Shown here one piece after another: positions 17,552 through 26,051 of a stretch of DNA of 64,000 nt (its first letter is position 1; each line of letters begins with the position of its first letter). A model generated the notes under the pieces. The model searched no databases. It saw only the letters and a program-made list of their open reading frames with translations, and was not told where the DNA came from. The position numbers and the translations under genes are program-made. Location of the stretch: positions 1 through 64,000 of the forward strand of contig PBWR01000023.1 in NCBI GenBank assembly GCA_002727315.1. The letters are read 5' to 3'. This DNA comes from Alphaproteobacteria bacterium. GTDB lineage: Bacteria > Pseudomonadota > Alphaproteobacteria > UBA6615.

Positions 17552-18049
17552 CTATCTGCCGTGTCCGGAATGCATACCGGACTTTTCCTGTCCTGGGCTG
17601 GACGCTGCCCGGGCCGCCGGCGCCTCGACAACGGCTTCGATTTGGACTTTCCCAGCGCGTTCGAAGGTCAGGGTCAGGGGAATAACGGTTTCCTCGAACA
17701 GGGGTGCCTTGAGGCCGATCAGCATGATGTGCGTGCCACCAGGCTTGAGTTCGGCCTTGCCCTCGGCCGGTATCTCCACGGCCTCGACGGTGCGCATGCG
17801 CAGGATATCTCCATCCTGCTGCATCCCGTGGATCTGCGTGATCTCCGCGTCCGGCGAGAAGGCACCGATCAGACGGTCTGGCTTGGATGCGTTGGCGGAG
17901 ATCTCCATGTAAACCACACCCGTCTTCTGGGTTGGCGCGGTGGCGCGGGTCCAAGGATGGGAAATCGTCAGATGTTCGGACTTCTCTTCGTGCGCCAGAG
18001 CTGGCGGAACAGTTGCGGCCAGGACAGCAAGGATGAGCAGGATTCGCAT
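17552..18049 (-). CDS. Periplasmic copper chaperone PCu(A)C
   Basis: A 165-residue periplasmic protein with a Sec signal ending ALA-HEE (~residue 19). The copper site is exactly canonical: H-x10-M-x21-H-x-M, with His74, Met85, His107 and Met109. A His/Met-rich tail (GMHSGHG) may also bind copper. Works with Sco proteins to deliver Cu(I) to the CuA centre of cytochrome c oxidase. The Sco gene lies 13 nt upstream in the same direction, forming a two-gene copper-insertion operon. Confidence 0.92.
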   Translation of the reverse strand: MRILLILAVLAATVPPALAHEEKSEHLTISHPWTRATAPTQKTGVVYMEISANASKPDRLIGAFSPDAEITQIHGMQQDGDILRMRTVEAVEIPAEGKAELKPGGTHIMLIGLKAPLFEETVIPLTLTFERAGKVQIEAVVEAPAARAASSPGQEKSGMHSGHGR

Positions 18050-18062
18050 TGTCGTGCCTTCG

Positions 18063-18686
18063 CTATCCGTTGTCCCGAACCCGCATGTGCTGGCGGATGG
18101 CTTCCGCCATCTCTTCCGGAGGTGTGCCGTAGCGGAACATTGATGCGACCTTGCCCGCAGGATCGAGCAGATAAACGAAAGAGGTGTGGTCCATCAGATA
18201 GTAGGTGTAGTTCGGATCGTCAACGCGATGGTAGAAGACCCTGTACTTCTCGGCAACGTCCTTGATCTCCGCATATGTGCCGGTCAGCCCGACCAGGCGC
18301 TCGTGAAACAGCGGTACGTACTCCGAGAGAACCTCGGGTGTATCGCGCACGGGATCGATCGAGATCATCACCGGTGTGACCGCATCGCCTTCGGCGCCGA
18401 GTTCGTCAATCGCCAGCGCCATCTCGCCCAGTTCCGTCGGGCAGACATCAGGGCAGAAGGTGTAACCGAAATAGATAAGCGCATACTTGCCCAGGAAACG
18501 CTTCTGTGTGACCCGTTCGCCCTTGTGGTCCGTGAGCGCGAAGTCCCCGCCGATATTGACGTTGACCACCAGTCCGCCGACCGCGGCATTTTCCGGTGGT
18601 TCGACGACCCGCAGATTGAGCCAGGCGCCGAACGCGAAGACGGCCACCACCAGTGTGACGACGATTATGGGAAGTTTGCGATTCAT
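18063..18686 (-). CDS. SCO1/SenC family copper-delivery protein
   Basis: A 207-residue thioredoxin-fold protein anchored by one N-terminal membrane segment (residues ~6-22). The copper site is intact: CPDVC (Cys78, Cys82) and the distal His167 in LMDHTSFVY. It delivers copper to, or reduces the CuA site of, cytochrome oxidase. Cotranscribed with the PCu(A)C chaperone downstream, and divergent from chvI with 227 bp between. No known oxidase subunit gene is in the window. Confidence 0.92.
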   Translation of the reverse strand: MNRKLPIIVVTLVVAVFAFGAWLNLRVVEPPENAAVGGLVVNVNIGGDFALTDHKGERVTQKRFLGKYALIYFGYTFCPDVCPTELGEMALAIDELGAEGDAVTPVMISIDPVRDTPEVLSEYVPLFHERLVGLTGTYAEIKDVAEKYRVFYHRVDDPNYTYYLMDHTSFVYLLDPAGKVASMFRYGTPPEEMAEAIRQHMRVRDNG

Positions 18687-18913
18687 GGGGTCGGATTAAG
18701 GCCGACGCCGCACGCCAGTGCAATGCGTCGCCCGGTCGCATCCTGCTCACAATTTCGTTGGACTGCCGTGCAGCGGGAAATCCGGGCGCATGAAGTTGTT
18801 CGATTGACGCCCAAAAAGGGCCGCAAATGCGCCATAATGCTCCTTGAACGTGTTCGAACTTCGGCGCTACCAGCCGAACGGCGTGTTTTGACCACACAAA
18901 GGGGATTCCGGAC

Positions 18914-19609
18914 ATGAGCCAGACAGTCGCGTTGGTTGATGACGACCGCAACATACTGACGTCGGTCTCCATTGCGTTGGAGGCGGAAGGTTACAGCGTC
19001 AGCACCTATGCCGACGGGGACGAGGCGCTCCAGGGCCTGTCGCAAAGTCCGGTCGACCTTGCGGTCCTGGATATCAAGATGCCGCGGATGGACGGCATGG
19101 AGCTTCTGGGCAAGCTGCGCAAATCCTCACGCATGCCGGTGATCTTCCTGACATCCAAGGACGATGAAATCGACGAGGTGCTGGGCCTGCGCATGGGCGC
19201 CGACGACTACATTACAAAGCCCTTCTCCCAGCGACTCCTGATCGAGCGCATCCGGGCCATCCTGCGTCGCTCGGAGGTCGACAAGGCATCCAAGGAGGGC
19301 GACGACGGGGTGATCACTCGTGGCGACCTGGTGCTCGACCCGAACCGGCACATGTGCGCCTGGAAGGATGAGGAGGTCACACTGACCGTCACCGAGTTCC
19401 TGATCCTCGAAGCGCTGGCCCAGCGGCCCGGTCACGTCAAAAGCCGCGATCAGCTCATGGATGCCGCTTACGGCGAGAATATCTATGTCGATGACCGGAC
19501 GATCGACAGCCACATCAAGCGGTTGCGCAAGAAATTCCGCCAGGTCGACAATGAGTTCGGCCAGATCGAGACCCTGTACGGGATCGGCTACCGGTACAAG
19601 GATAGCTAG
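18914..19609 (+). CDS. chvI: Response regulator ChvI
   Basis: A 231-residue OmpR/PhoB-type regulator: receiver domain with the acidic pocket DDD at 9-11, phospho-acceptor Asp53 (LAVLDIKMP), Thr/Lys of the output face (ITKPFSQRL), and a C-terminal winged-helix DNA-binding domain ([16 protein letters not shown]). Strong match to the alphaproteobacterial ChvI/BatR group, which controls envelope, acid-stress and host-interaction genes. It is followed by the histidine kinase chvG. In many relatives hprK follows chvG; here an accessory island intervenes. Confidence 0.93.
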   Translation: MSQTVALVDDDRNILTSVSIALEAEGYSVSTYADGDEALQGLSQSPVDLAVLDIKMPRMDGMELLGKLRKSSRMPVIFLTSKDDEIDEVLGLRMGADDYITKPFSQRLLIERIRAILRRSEVDKASKEGDDGVITRGDLVLDPNRHMCAWKDEEVTLTVTEFLILEALAQRPGHVKSRDQLMDAAYGENIYVDDRTIDSHIKRLRKKFRQVDNEFGQIETLYGIGYRYKDS

Positions 19610-19653
19610 ACGGAAGTGACGGGCTGCGCCGCGCGCGACCGTCGGGGGATAGA

Positions 19654-21396
19654 ATGACGCTCGACGCCCGAATCGGAAACGGAATTGCGCCCGGCTCGCC
19701 GGCTGTCAACTCCGGCGACGACGCGGACGAAGATGAGGAACATCCGGTCCGGTTTCGGCGTGCCCGGGTCGTGCGGGCGTGGTTGCTGCGGCGTCGCCCG
19801 TCGACATCCCTGACCCGGCGTATCCTGGCGATCAACCTGCTGGTTCTTGCTGTCCCCGTGGGCGGGTTCTTTTTCCTCGACCAGTACCAAGAAAGCCTGA
19901 TCGATGCCGAGATCGAGGCCCTGCGGGTGCAGGGCGAGGTTTTCGCGGGCGCCATCGGCGCCGGCGCGGTCCTGGTGGCGCCGGGAATCGGGCAGCAGAT
20001 CGACCCGGTGCGGGCCAGCCTGATGCTGCGGCGCCTGACCGAGCCGACCCAGAACCGGGCGCGGATGTTCTCTAGCGACGGGTTCCTGATCACCGACACA
20101 CAGGCGCTGGCAAGCGCACGCGGCCTGGTTCGTGTGCGCACCCTGCCGCCGCCGAAGGGTTTTGCCCCCTGGGTCTGGGCGCGCAGCCGCTTCGATGCGC
20201 TGCTCGACTGGTTGCCGGGGCAGAGCGAGCTGCCGGTCTATCTCGAGCGCCGGCCGCAGCGCGCCAACGATTACCGCGAGGTCACTGTGGCGCTTGCCGG
20301 TATCCAGGGGGCGGCGGTGCGGCGCCATGAATCCGGGGGCATGGTGATTTCGGTCTCGGTCCCAATCCAGCGGTACCGGCAGGTCGTGGGCGCGCTGATG
20401 CTGTCGCGCGGCAGCGCTAAGGTCGAGCGGGCCATGCGCGCCATCCGGATCGATATCCTGCAGGTGTTCGGGGTCGCGCTGGCCGTGACGATCCTGCTGT
20501 CGGTCTATCTCGCCGCAACCATTGCGCGGCCCCTGCGGCGTCTCGCGACCGCGACCCAACGGGTGCGAACTGGGACGGGGCGGCAGGCAGCGTTCCCCGA
20601 GTTCGCAAACCGGCGCGACGAGATCGGCGATCTGGGGCGCGATGTGCGGGCGATGACCGAAGCCTTATGGCAACGGATGGATGCAATCGAGCGGTTTGCC
20701 GCCGACGTGGCCCATGAGATCAAGAACCCGCTGACGTCCCTGCGCAGCGCCGTGGAGACGGTCGCGCGGGTCGAGGACCCCGAGCAGCAGAAGAAGCTGA
20801 TGTCGATCATCATCGATGATGTGGCGCGGCTCGACCGGCTGATCAGCGATATTTCCGATGCTTCGCGCCTCGACGCCGAACTGAGCCGCGACCCGCCCGC
20901 GATGGTCGATCTGCGATATGTGCTGAGTGCGCTGGTCGATATCCAGAAGACCTCCTCCGGCACCGATATCCTCTTGGAGGTGGAGCCGGGCGTTGATCTT
21001 ACGGTTTGTGCGTTCGAGGACCGTCTCGGCCAGGTGTTTCGGAACATCATCACGAACGCCCAGTCGTTCAGTCCGCCCGGTGGCAAGATCATCGTGTCCG
21101 CCAGCCGACGGAAGCTGCGCGACGGCGACACGATAACGGTGACGGTGGACGATCAGGGACCGGGCATCCCCGAGGCCAACCTCGAATCGATCTTCCGGCG
21201 TTTCTATTCGGACCGGCCCGATATCGGGCCCGACGGGGTGAGCGAGAAGTTCGGCACCCATTCCGGGCTCGGTCTGTCGATTTCACGTCAGATCGTCGAG
21301 GCCGCCGGCGGCCGCATCCGGGCCAAAAACCGGCATCTGCCGGGCGGCGGCATTTCCGGTGCGCGGTTTGTCGTCGAGTTCCCGGCCGTCGATTGA
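19654..21396 (+). CDS. chvG: Sensor histidine kinase ChvG
   Basis: A 580-residue membrane kinase: first membrane segment (~54-72), a long periplasmic sensor region, second membrane segment (~270-290), HAMP linker, HisKA with His354 in VAHEIKNPLTSLRSAV, and a HATPase domain with N-box (FRNIITNAQSF) and G-boxes (DDQGPGIP, HSGLGLSI). Partner of ChvI 44 nt upstream. In relatives the periplasmic domain is restrained by ExoR; no exoR gene is in this window. Confidence 0.93.
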   Translation: MTLDARIGNGIAPGSPAVNSGDDADEDEEHPVRFRRARVVRAWLLRRRPSTSLTRRILAINLLVLAVPVGGFFFLDQYQESLIDAEIEALRVQGEVFAGAIGAGAVLVAPGIGQQIDPVRASLMLRRLTEPTQNRARMFSSDGFLITDTQALASARGLVRVRTLPPPKGFAPWVWARSRFDALLDWLPGQSELPVYLERRPQRANDYREVTVALAGIQGAAVRRHESGGMVISVSVPIQRYRQVVGALMLSRGSAKVERAMRAIRIDILQVFGVALAVTILLSVYLAATIARPLRRLATATQRVRTGTGRQAAFPEFANRRDEIGDLGRDVRAMTEALWQRMDAIERFAADVAHEIKNPLTSLRSAVETVARVEDPEQQKKLMSIIIDDVARLDRLISDISDASRLDAELSRDPPAMVDLRYVLSALVDIQKTSSGTDILLEVEPGVDLTVCAFEDRLGQVFRNIITNAQSFSPPGGKIIVSASRRKLRDGDTITVTVDDQGPGIPEANLESIFRRFYSDRPDIGPDGVSEKFGTHSGLGLSISRQIVEAAGGRIRAKNRHLPGGGISGARFVVEFPAVD

Positions 21397-21455
21397 CCTA
21401 AACTGATCCGACCTGTACCGATCAACCCGGACGCATTTTTGCGGACGGATGAATG

Positions 21456-21469
21456 GTCTTATGTAAGAC
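21456..21469. promoter_or_regulatory. Candidate operator upstream of the catabolic island
   Basis: A perfect inverted repeat GTCTTA-TG-TAAGAC lies 57 bp upstream of the first island gene and overlaps a -10-like TATGTA. GntR/HutC regulators usually bind short palindromes of GT...AC form, and one is encoded in this island. The link is inference; I did not find a second identical copy before the convergent operon. Confidence 0.35.
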
Positions 21470-21526
21470 TTGGTGAAAGAATATGGTCTCGGGGCGAACC
21501 GGGCGCCAGAGAACGGGGATGGAAGA

Positions 21527-22585
21527 ATGAAACAGATCAATGTGGGGATTATCGGGCCTGGCTGGTGCGGCGGCATTCGCGCCAATGCTTGCGCGATCAA
21601 CCCGCTCGTAAATGAGCTGCACCTGGCCGAGATTCGGCCCGACCGGCTTGCGGTCGTCGCGGGGGAGACCAACCCGACCTCCACGACCGACGATTATCAG
21701 GAGATTTTGGCCAACGATTCGGTCGATGCGATCTTCATCTCCGCAACCCCGGAATCGACCCACTATCCGATGATCCGGGATTCACTCCTGGCCGGTAAGC
21801 ATGTCTTCGTCGAGAAGCCGATTTCCTCGACCATGGAGGAAGCCGACGAGGTCATCAGCCTGGCCGAGAAGAAGAACTTGAAGCTGACGGTGGGCTACTC
21901 CCAGCGCTTCAAGCCGAAGTTCGCCTTCGTGCACAAGGCGCTGAAGGACGGTTCTATCGGCGAGCCGGTGACCTGCCTGGTCAGCCGCAACGTCACCCGC
22001 GAGCTCGGCGACAAGATCACAGGTCGCACGAAGATGTCGCCGGCCGCCATGGAGGCGACCCACGACCTAGACTTTCTGCTCTGGTGCCTGCGCCCGCGCA
22101 AGCCGGTGCGCGTCTATTCCCAGCAGTCCGGCAAGCTGTACATGAAGAACAGCGACACCCCGGACCACCAGTGGATCATGGTGACCATGGACGACGGCAC
22201 CACCATCACCGTGGGTGCCGGCTGGATTCTGCCGCTCGGTTATCCGAACTATTCCCAGTGCTGGATCGAGGTGGTCGGCACAGACGGGGCGCTGACCATC
22301 GACGACACCCACAAGGAAGTGCAGTTCAACACCACCGCTAGCGGCATCCAGTACCCGATGTCGACCATGCCCGGCGAACCGGTCGATCATGTCTTCGCCG
22401 GCCCCATGAAGGCGGAGACGGACCATTTCATCGAGGCGATCGTCTATGACCGCCCGGTCATGGTGAAGCCGTCGGAAGCGCGCGAGGTGATGGACGTCTA
22501 TGTCGCCGCCGACTTGTCGGCCGAGCGGGGCGAGCCGGTGTCCCTGCCACGCAACGACACGTCCGGGCCGCTGGCCGCGGAGTAG
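21527..22585 (+). CDS. Gfo/Idh/MocA family oxidoreductase (island copy 1)
   Basis: A 352-residue NAD(P)-dependent dehydrogenase: N-terminal Rossmann fold (VGIIGPGWCGG), the conserved EKPIS motif with its catalytic-site Lys, SQRFKPKF, and the active-site helix with ATHDLDFLLWCL (the usual Asp/His pair). These enzymes oxidise sugars, inositols or related hydroxy compounds. The start ATG 21527 follows GGGGATGGAAGA; the open frame upstream has no motif. It is the first gene of a plus-strand operon, paralogous to the gene at 28243-29364, which opens the converging operon. The substrate is unknown. Confidence 0.88.
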   Translation: MKQINVGIIGPGWCGGIRANACAINPLVNELHLAEIRPDRLAVVAGETNPTSTTDDYQEILANDSVDAIFISATPESTHYPMIRDSLLAGKHVFVEKPISSTMEEADEVISLAEKKNLKLTVGYSQRFKPKFAFVHKALKDGSIGEPVTCLVSRNVTRELGDKITGRTKMSPAAMEATHDLDFLLWCLRPRKPVRVYSQQSGKLYMKNSDTPDHQWIMVTMDDGTTITVGAGWILPLGYPNYSQCWIEVVGTDGALTIDDTHKEVQFNTTASGIQYPMSTMPGEPVDHVFAGPMKAETDHFIEAIVYDRPVMVKPSEAREVMDVYVAADLSAERGEPVSLPRNDTSGPLAAE

Positions 22586-22661
22586 TTCGGGAACCGGGTT
22601 CGCTTGGTTCGCGTCGGCTTGTTGGCAACGCCGCGCACAGATCGGAGATCAGGGGAATGCC

Positions 22662-23534
22662 ATGGGGTTTAGCGGCACGACGGAACTCAGTCCCGCCAGG
22701 GTCTACGCCCTGCAGAACATGTTCGAGCTCAACGGGCGCATCAGTGCCTATCCTGAGAGTGCACGCGGTCACTCTGTCGCCAACTGCTACCTTCTGAAGG
22801 AGGGGGATCGGGCCATGCTGCTTGACACCGGCTACGCGGTGCATGAGCCGGAGATCCTCGATCAGATCGGCGCACTGATCGGGACCGACACGCCGTTGTC
22901 GCTCTTCCCGCTGCGGATCAACGAGTTCATGTCCGTGTCCAACGCCATGGCCATCGCCAAGCGGTTCAACGTCGTCGAGTGTTTCTCCAACGTGCCGGAC
23001 ATCGAGGACTGGATCGAGTTCGAGACCCTGCGCGGCGAGGAGCGCAATCCCATCCTCAAGACGAGGCTCATCGGCCGCGGCGATCAGTCCCGCGTGAGCC
23101 TGGGTACCGACAGGGTCATCGATGTCCTGAACGCGCCCATTCGCCTGATCAGCACCCGCTGGATTTACGACGAGGCCTCGAAGACCCTGTTCTCGTCGGA
23201 CATGTTCAGCCACATCTGGAGCAACCGGGAGGACGGACCCTGGATGCTCGGCGGCAACGAGGAGGACGATGTCACCGACCTGCCCTTCGTGCGCTCCTTC
23301 CTGTTGAACACCCGCTACTGGTGGATCGAGGGCGCGAACATGGCACCGATCCGCAGGGCCGTCGCCGAAGTCTATGACCGCCTCGACATCGAGACCATCG
23401 CACCGGGCTACGGCACCATCCTGCGCGGGCGACAGCATGTCGAGCGACAGTTCGCGGTCCTCGACGAGGTGCTGGATCAGCTGGACCGGACGAAGGTCGC
23501 GCCCGCCTATGTGCCGCGCGGGCTGGAAAGGTAG
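22662..23534 (+). CDS. MBL-fold protein with missing metal ligands
   Basis: A 290-residue protein following the metallo-beta-lactamase fold, with strands VANCYLLKEGDRAMLLDTGY and the later KTLFSSDMFS. The metal motif HxHxDH is not present: the equivalent loop (residues ~82-95) reads FPLRINEFMSVSN. The last ligand His in the usual PGHG is Tyr (IAPGYG). Only the bridging-Asp region seems kept. It may be a non-catalytic partner of the second MBL-fold protein encoded just downstream, or bind a cofactor differently. Start ATG 22662 follows GATCAGGGGAA. Confidence 0.7.
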   Translation: MGFSGTTELSPARVYALQNMFELNGRISAYPESARGHSVANCYLLKEGDRAMLLDTGYAVHEPEILDQIGALIGTDTPLSLFPLRINEFMSVSNAMAIAKRFNVVECFSNVPDIEDWIEFETLRGEERNPILKTRLIGRGDQSRVSLGTDRVIDVLNAPIRLISTRWIYDEASKTLFSSDMFSHIWSNREDGPWMLGGNEEDDVTDLPFVRSFLLNTRYWWIEGANMAPIRRAVAEVYDRLDIETIAPGYGTILRGRQHVERQFAVLDEVLDQLDRTKVAPAYVPRGLER

Positions 23535-23545
23535 GAGTCACGGGA

Positions 23546-24334
23546 ATGGCGCACAAAAACCCGCTTCCGCGCCAAATCGCGCCTGGCGTGTTCTGGCTGG
23601 GCGACTGCCTGGAGCAGGAGTACCAGGGCCGCGAGTACCATTCCTACAATGCCGCATTCCTGGTGTGCGGCAGTGAGGCCTCGATGCTGGTCGAGACCGG
23701 CCACCCGAAGGACTTCCCCGAGATCGAGCGCCAGATCATCGAGCTGCTGGCCTCTGGTCATGCGCCGATCAAGCATCTCTTCATTACCCATCAGGAGACG
23801 CCCCATTCGGGCGGCCTGGGGCGGGTATTCCAGAACTGGCCGGATATCACCGTACACGGCGATGTCGCCGATTATCATCTGGCCTTCCCGCAGCATGCCG
23901 ACCGTTTGGTGCCCATGGAGGTTGGCGACGAGATCGATCTCTGCGGCCGAAAGTTTGTCGCGGTCGAGCCGGTGATCCGCGATCTGCGGACGTCCCTGTG
24001 GGGCTTTGACACGGGTGCGAAGTGCCTGTTCCCCGGCGACGGGTTTGCCTACAGCCATTATCACTGGGACGGGCATTGCGGTCTCGTCGCCGAGGAGGCG
24101 ACCTCGCTCGACCTGCAGGACGTGCTGGCGGTGTTCGCCGAACGGGCGCTGTTCTGGACGACGACGACGGACATGAACATCTACGTCGACAGGCTCGAGT
24201 CGCTGATCAAGGAACTCGGGGTCGAGATCATTGCGCCGACCCACGGCCTGCCGGTCACGGATATTGCCGTTACAATGCCCAAGGTGCGCGGCGGGTTGAT
24301 CGCCGAGGGCGATCCGGAAATGACTGCGCGATAA
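23546..24334 (+). CDS. MBL-fold metallohydrolase (diiron/ODP-like ligand set)
   Basis: A 262-residue metallo-beta-lactamase-fold protein. Ligand positions resemble oxygen-binding diiron proteins rather than classical hydrolases: His82-x-Glu84-x2-His87 in ITHQETPHSGG, Asp165 in LFPGDGF, and His233 in IAPTHG. The flavodoxin domain of flavodiiron proteins is absent. It begins 11 nt after the previous gene and belongs to the same operon. Function could be hydrolysis of a lactone/ester or an oxygen/redox role; the sequence does not decide. Confidence 0.75.
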   Translation: MAHKNPLPRQIAPGVFWLGDCLEQEYQGREYHSYNAAFLVCGSEASMLVETGHPKDFPEIERQIIELLASGHAPIKHLFITHQETPHSGGLGRVFQNWPDITVHGDVADYHLAFPQHADRLVPMEVGDEIDLCGRKFVAVEPVIRDLRTSLWGFDTGAKCLFPGDGFAYSHYHWDGHCGLVAEEATSLDLQDVLAVFAERALFWTTTTDMNIYVDRLESLIKELGVEIIAPTHGLPVTDIAVTMPKVRGGLIAEGDPEMTAR

Positions 24335-24359
24335 CACGCACGAGGAGAGGGCGAGGCAC

Positions 24360-25103
24360 GTGGACAACGGAATCTGGGCGACCTGGTACGACCTGCCGGA
24401 AGACGGCCGCGACGAGTATCTAGATTGGTTGCACGGCGAATACCTGCCGGTGGTGCAGGCGAGGCCGGGCATTGCCTGGGCAGCCCACTACGAGGATCGG
24501 GTCGGCGGCGCCGACATGCAGAAGGTGCGCGATACCTTCCCGAAGTCCGAGGGAATGGAAGGTGTCGGCACGGGCACTCAGTTCCTGATGCTCGCGGGGG
24601 CGGCCGAGCCCTGGACCCTGCTGGCACCCGGCATCATCGAGGAGCAGAACGCGCTCGGGGGCGAGGCTCGTAGGATGCTCGACATGCGCCAGGGCGTGCG
24701 GTCCTGCCTGTTCTCGGTCTTCGCGCGCATCGACGGGCCGGAGATGGATCAACGTCCCGCGGGCACGACGCCCGGACCCGCCATCCAGATGGGCAGCTTC
24801 CGGACCAAGACGCTGGCCGACGAGTTCGACGTGGGGCAGTGGTACGCCCAGTTCCGCCTGCCGACGATGGCGCGCATGCCCGGCTGCATCGCCGCGCGGG
24901 TAATGGTCTCCGTGGCCGGGTGGGCGAAGTACTCGGTGATGTACGAGTTCACGTCCCTGCAGGCACGGCTGGAAAACTTCGAGGAGCCCCACGAGGCCCT
25001 CGCGCTGGACGAGGGGGAATGGACCGGCCGGGTGATCCGCTACACCATGCACACGCCGGGTTCGCCCACGGTCGGCCAGCGTATCTGGCCGCCGGCAGCG
25101 TAA
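24360..25103 (+). CDS. Tandem dimeric alpha/beta-barrel (EthD-like) protein
   Basis: A 247-residue protein with a GTG start preceded by GAGGAGAGGG. Two ferredoxin-like halves can be seen: residues ~1-110 (IWATWYDLPEDGRDEYLDWL, HGEYLP, VVQARPGIAWAAHYED) and ~140-230 (VGQWYAQFRLPTMARMPGC then KYSVMYEFTSL). Both have the pattern of dimeric alpha/beta-barrel proteins (EthD, ABM, YciI relatives) with an internal duplication. Such folds act as cyclases, isomerases or monooxygenases. The assignment is by fold pattern only; the reaction is unknown. It is the fourth gene of the island's plus-strand operon. Confidence 0.6.
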   Translation: MDNGIWATWYDLPEDGRDEYLDWLHGEYLPVVQARPGIAWAAHYEDRVGGADMQKVRDTFPKSEGMEGVGTGTQFLMLAGAAEPWTLLAPGIIEEQNALGGEARRMLDMRQGVRSCLFSVFARIDGPEMDQRPAGTTPGPAIQMGSFRTKTLADEFDVGQWYAQFRLPTMARMPGCIAARVMVSVAGWAKYSVMYEFTSLQARLENFEEPHEALALDEGEWTGRVIRYTMHTPGSPTVGQRIWPPAA

Positions 25104-25116
25104 CTGGGGGCGGGCG

Positions 25117-26040
25117 ATGGAGAGAATTGACATCCGGTTTGGCGGCTATCACGGACCCAGTTCCGTGCAGAGCCGCGCCGTGCGCGTCTTCGGTGAGGCA
25201 CTGGCCGGTCGGTTGGGCGACGATGTGGCGTTCGAGCATATCCAGAACGTCATGGACCTCGGGCGGCCAGCGACCGACCTGCTCGACATGGTGTCCACCG
25301 GCGAGGCGACACTGTGCTACTTCGCGAGCAGCTATCTCGGCCAGCACGTTCCGGAATTCGAGCTGCTGGACCTGCCGTTCATGATCCGCGACCGGGCGCA
25401 GGCCCATGCCATGCTCGACGGCCCCCTATGCGCTTACCTGGCCGAACGCATCGCCGACGTCACCGACTACCGAATCGTGTCCTGGTGGGACAACGGGTTC
25501 CGCCACCTGTCGAACGGGGTGCGGCCGATCCGGCGACCCGAGGACTGCGTCGGGCTGAGGATCCGCACCCTACGCAGCGACATCTACACCCAGACCTTCG
25601 CTGCGCTGGGCTTCGAGCCGGTGTTCACCGACGTCAAGGAGCTGGCCGGGGCCGTAGCGTCGGGCGAGGTGGATGCGCAGGAGAATGCGCTGGCCAACAC
25701 CTTCAGCCTGGGCGCCAACAAGCACCATCGCTGGATCACCATATCGGGTCACTTCTTCGGGCCGACGGTGGTGTTGTGCCACAAGGCGACCTATGACGGC
25801 TGGACCGACGATGTGCGCAGCGCGGCCGACGCGGCCCTGGCGACGGCGACGGCGGCACAGCGGGAATTCGCCGATGCCGAGGAGGCGGCCGTGCTGGCGA
25901 ACAACGACATATCGGGCAACGAGATCATTAACCTGACCGAGGACGAGCGCGCGGCCTTTTTGGCGGTGGTCCAGCCGGTGGTCGCGGCCACCGTCGCGCG
26001 CCATCGTGACGAGCTGTTCGAATACCTGCCCAAGGGCTAG
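25117..26040 (+). CDS. TRAP transporter DctP-type solute-binding protein without signal peptide
   Basis: A 307-residue protein whose whole length matches the mature DctP family: early strand DIRFGGYHGP, then LLDLPFMIRDRAQA, the ligand-arginine region LRIRTLRSDIYTQTFAALG, and the signature GEVDAQENALAN. The first residue is already at the mature start. No upstream in-frame start or hydrophobic stretch exists (the frame reads QRNWGRA before the ATG, 13 nt after the previous stop). No DctQ or DctM gene is nearby. It may act in the cytoplasm as a ligand-binding or catalytic protein. It ends 11 nt from the converging operon. Confidence 0.8.
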   Translation: MERIDIRFGGYHGPSSVQSRAVRVFGEALAGRLGDDVAFEHIQNVMDLGRPATDLLDMVSTGEATLCYFASSYLGQHVPEFELLDLPFMIRDRAQAHAMLDGPLCAYLAERIADVTDYRIVSWWDNGFRHLSNGVRPIRRPEDCVGLRIRTLRSDIYTQTFAALGFEPVFTDVKELAGAVASGEVDAQENALANTFSLGANKHHRWITISGHFFGPTVVLCHKATYDGWTDDVRSAADAALATATAAQREFADAEEAAVLANNDISGNEIINLTEDERAAFLAVVQPVVAATVARHRDELFEYLPKG

Positions 26041-26051
26041 GCCGAAAGGCG

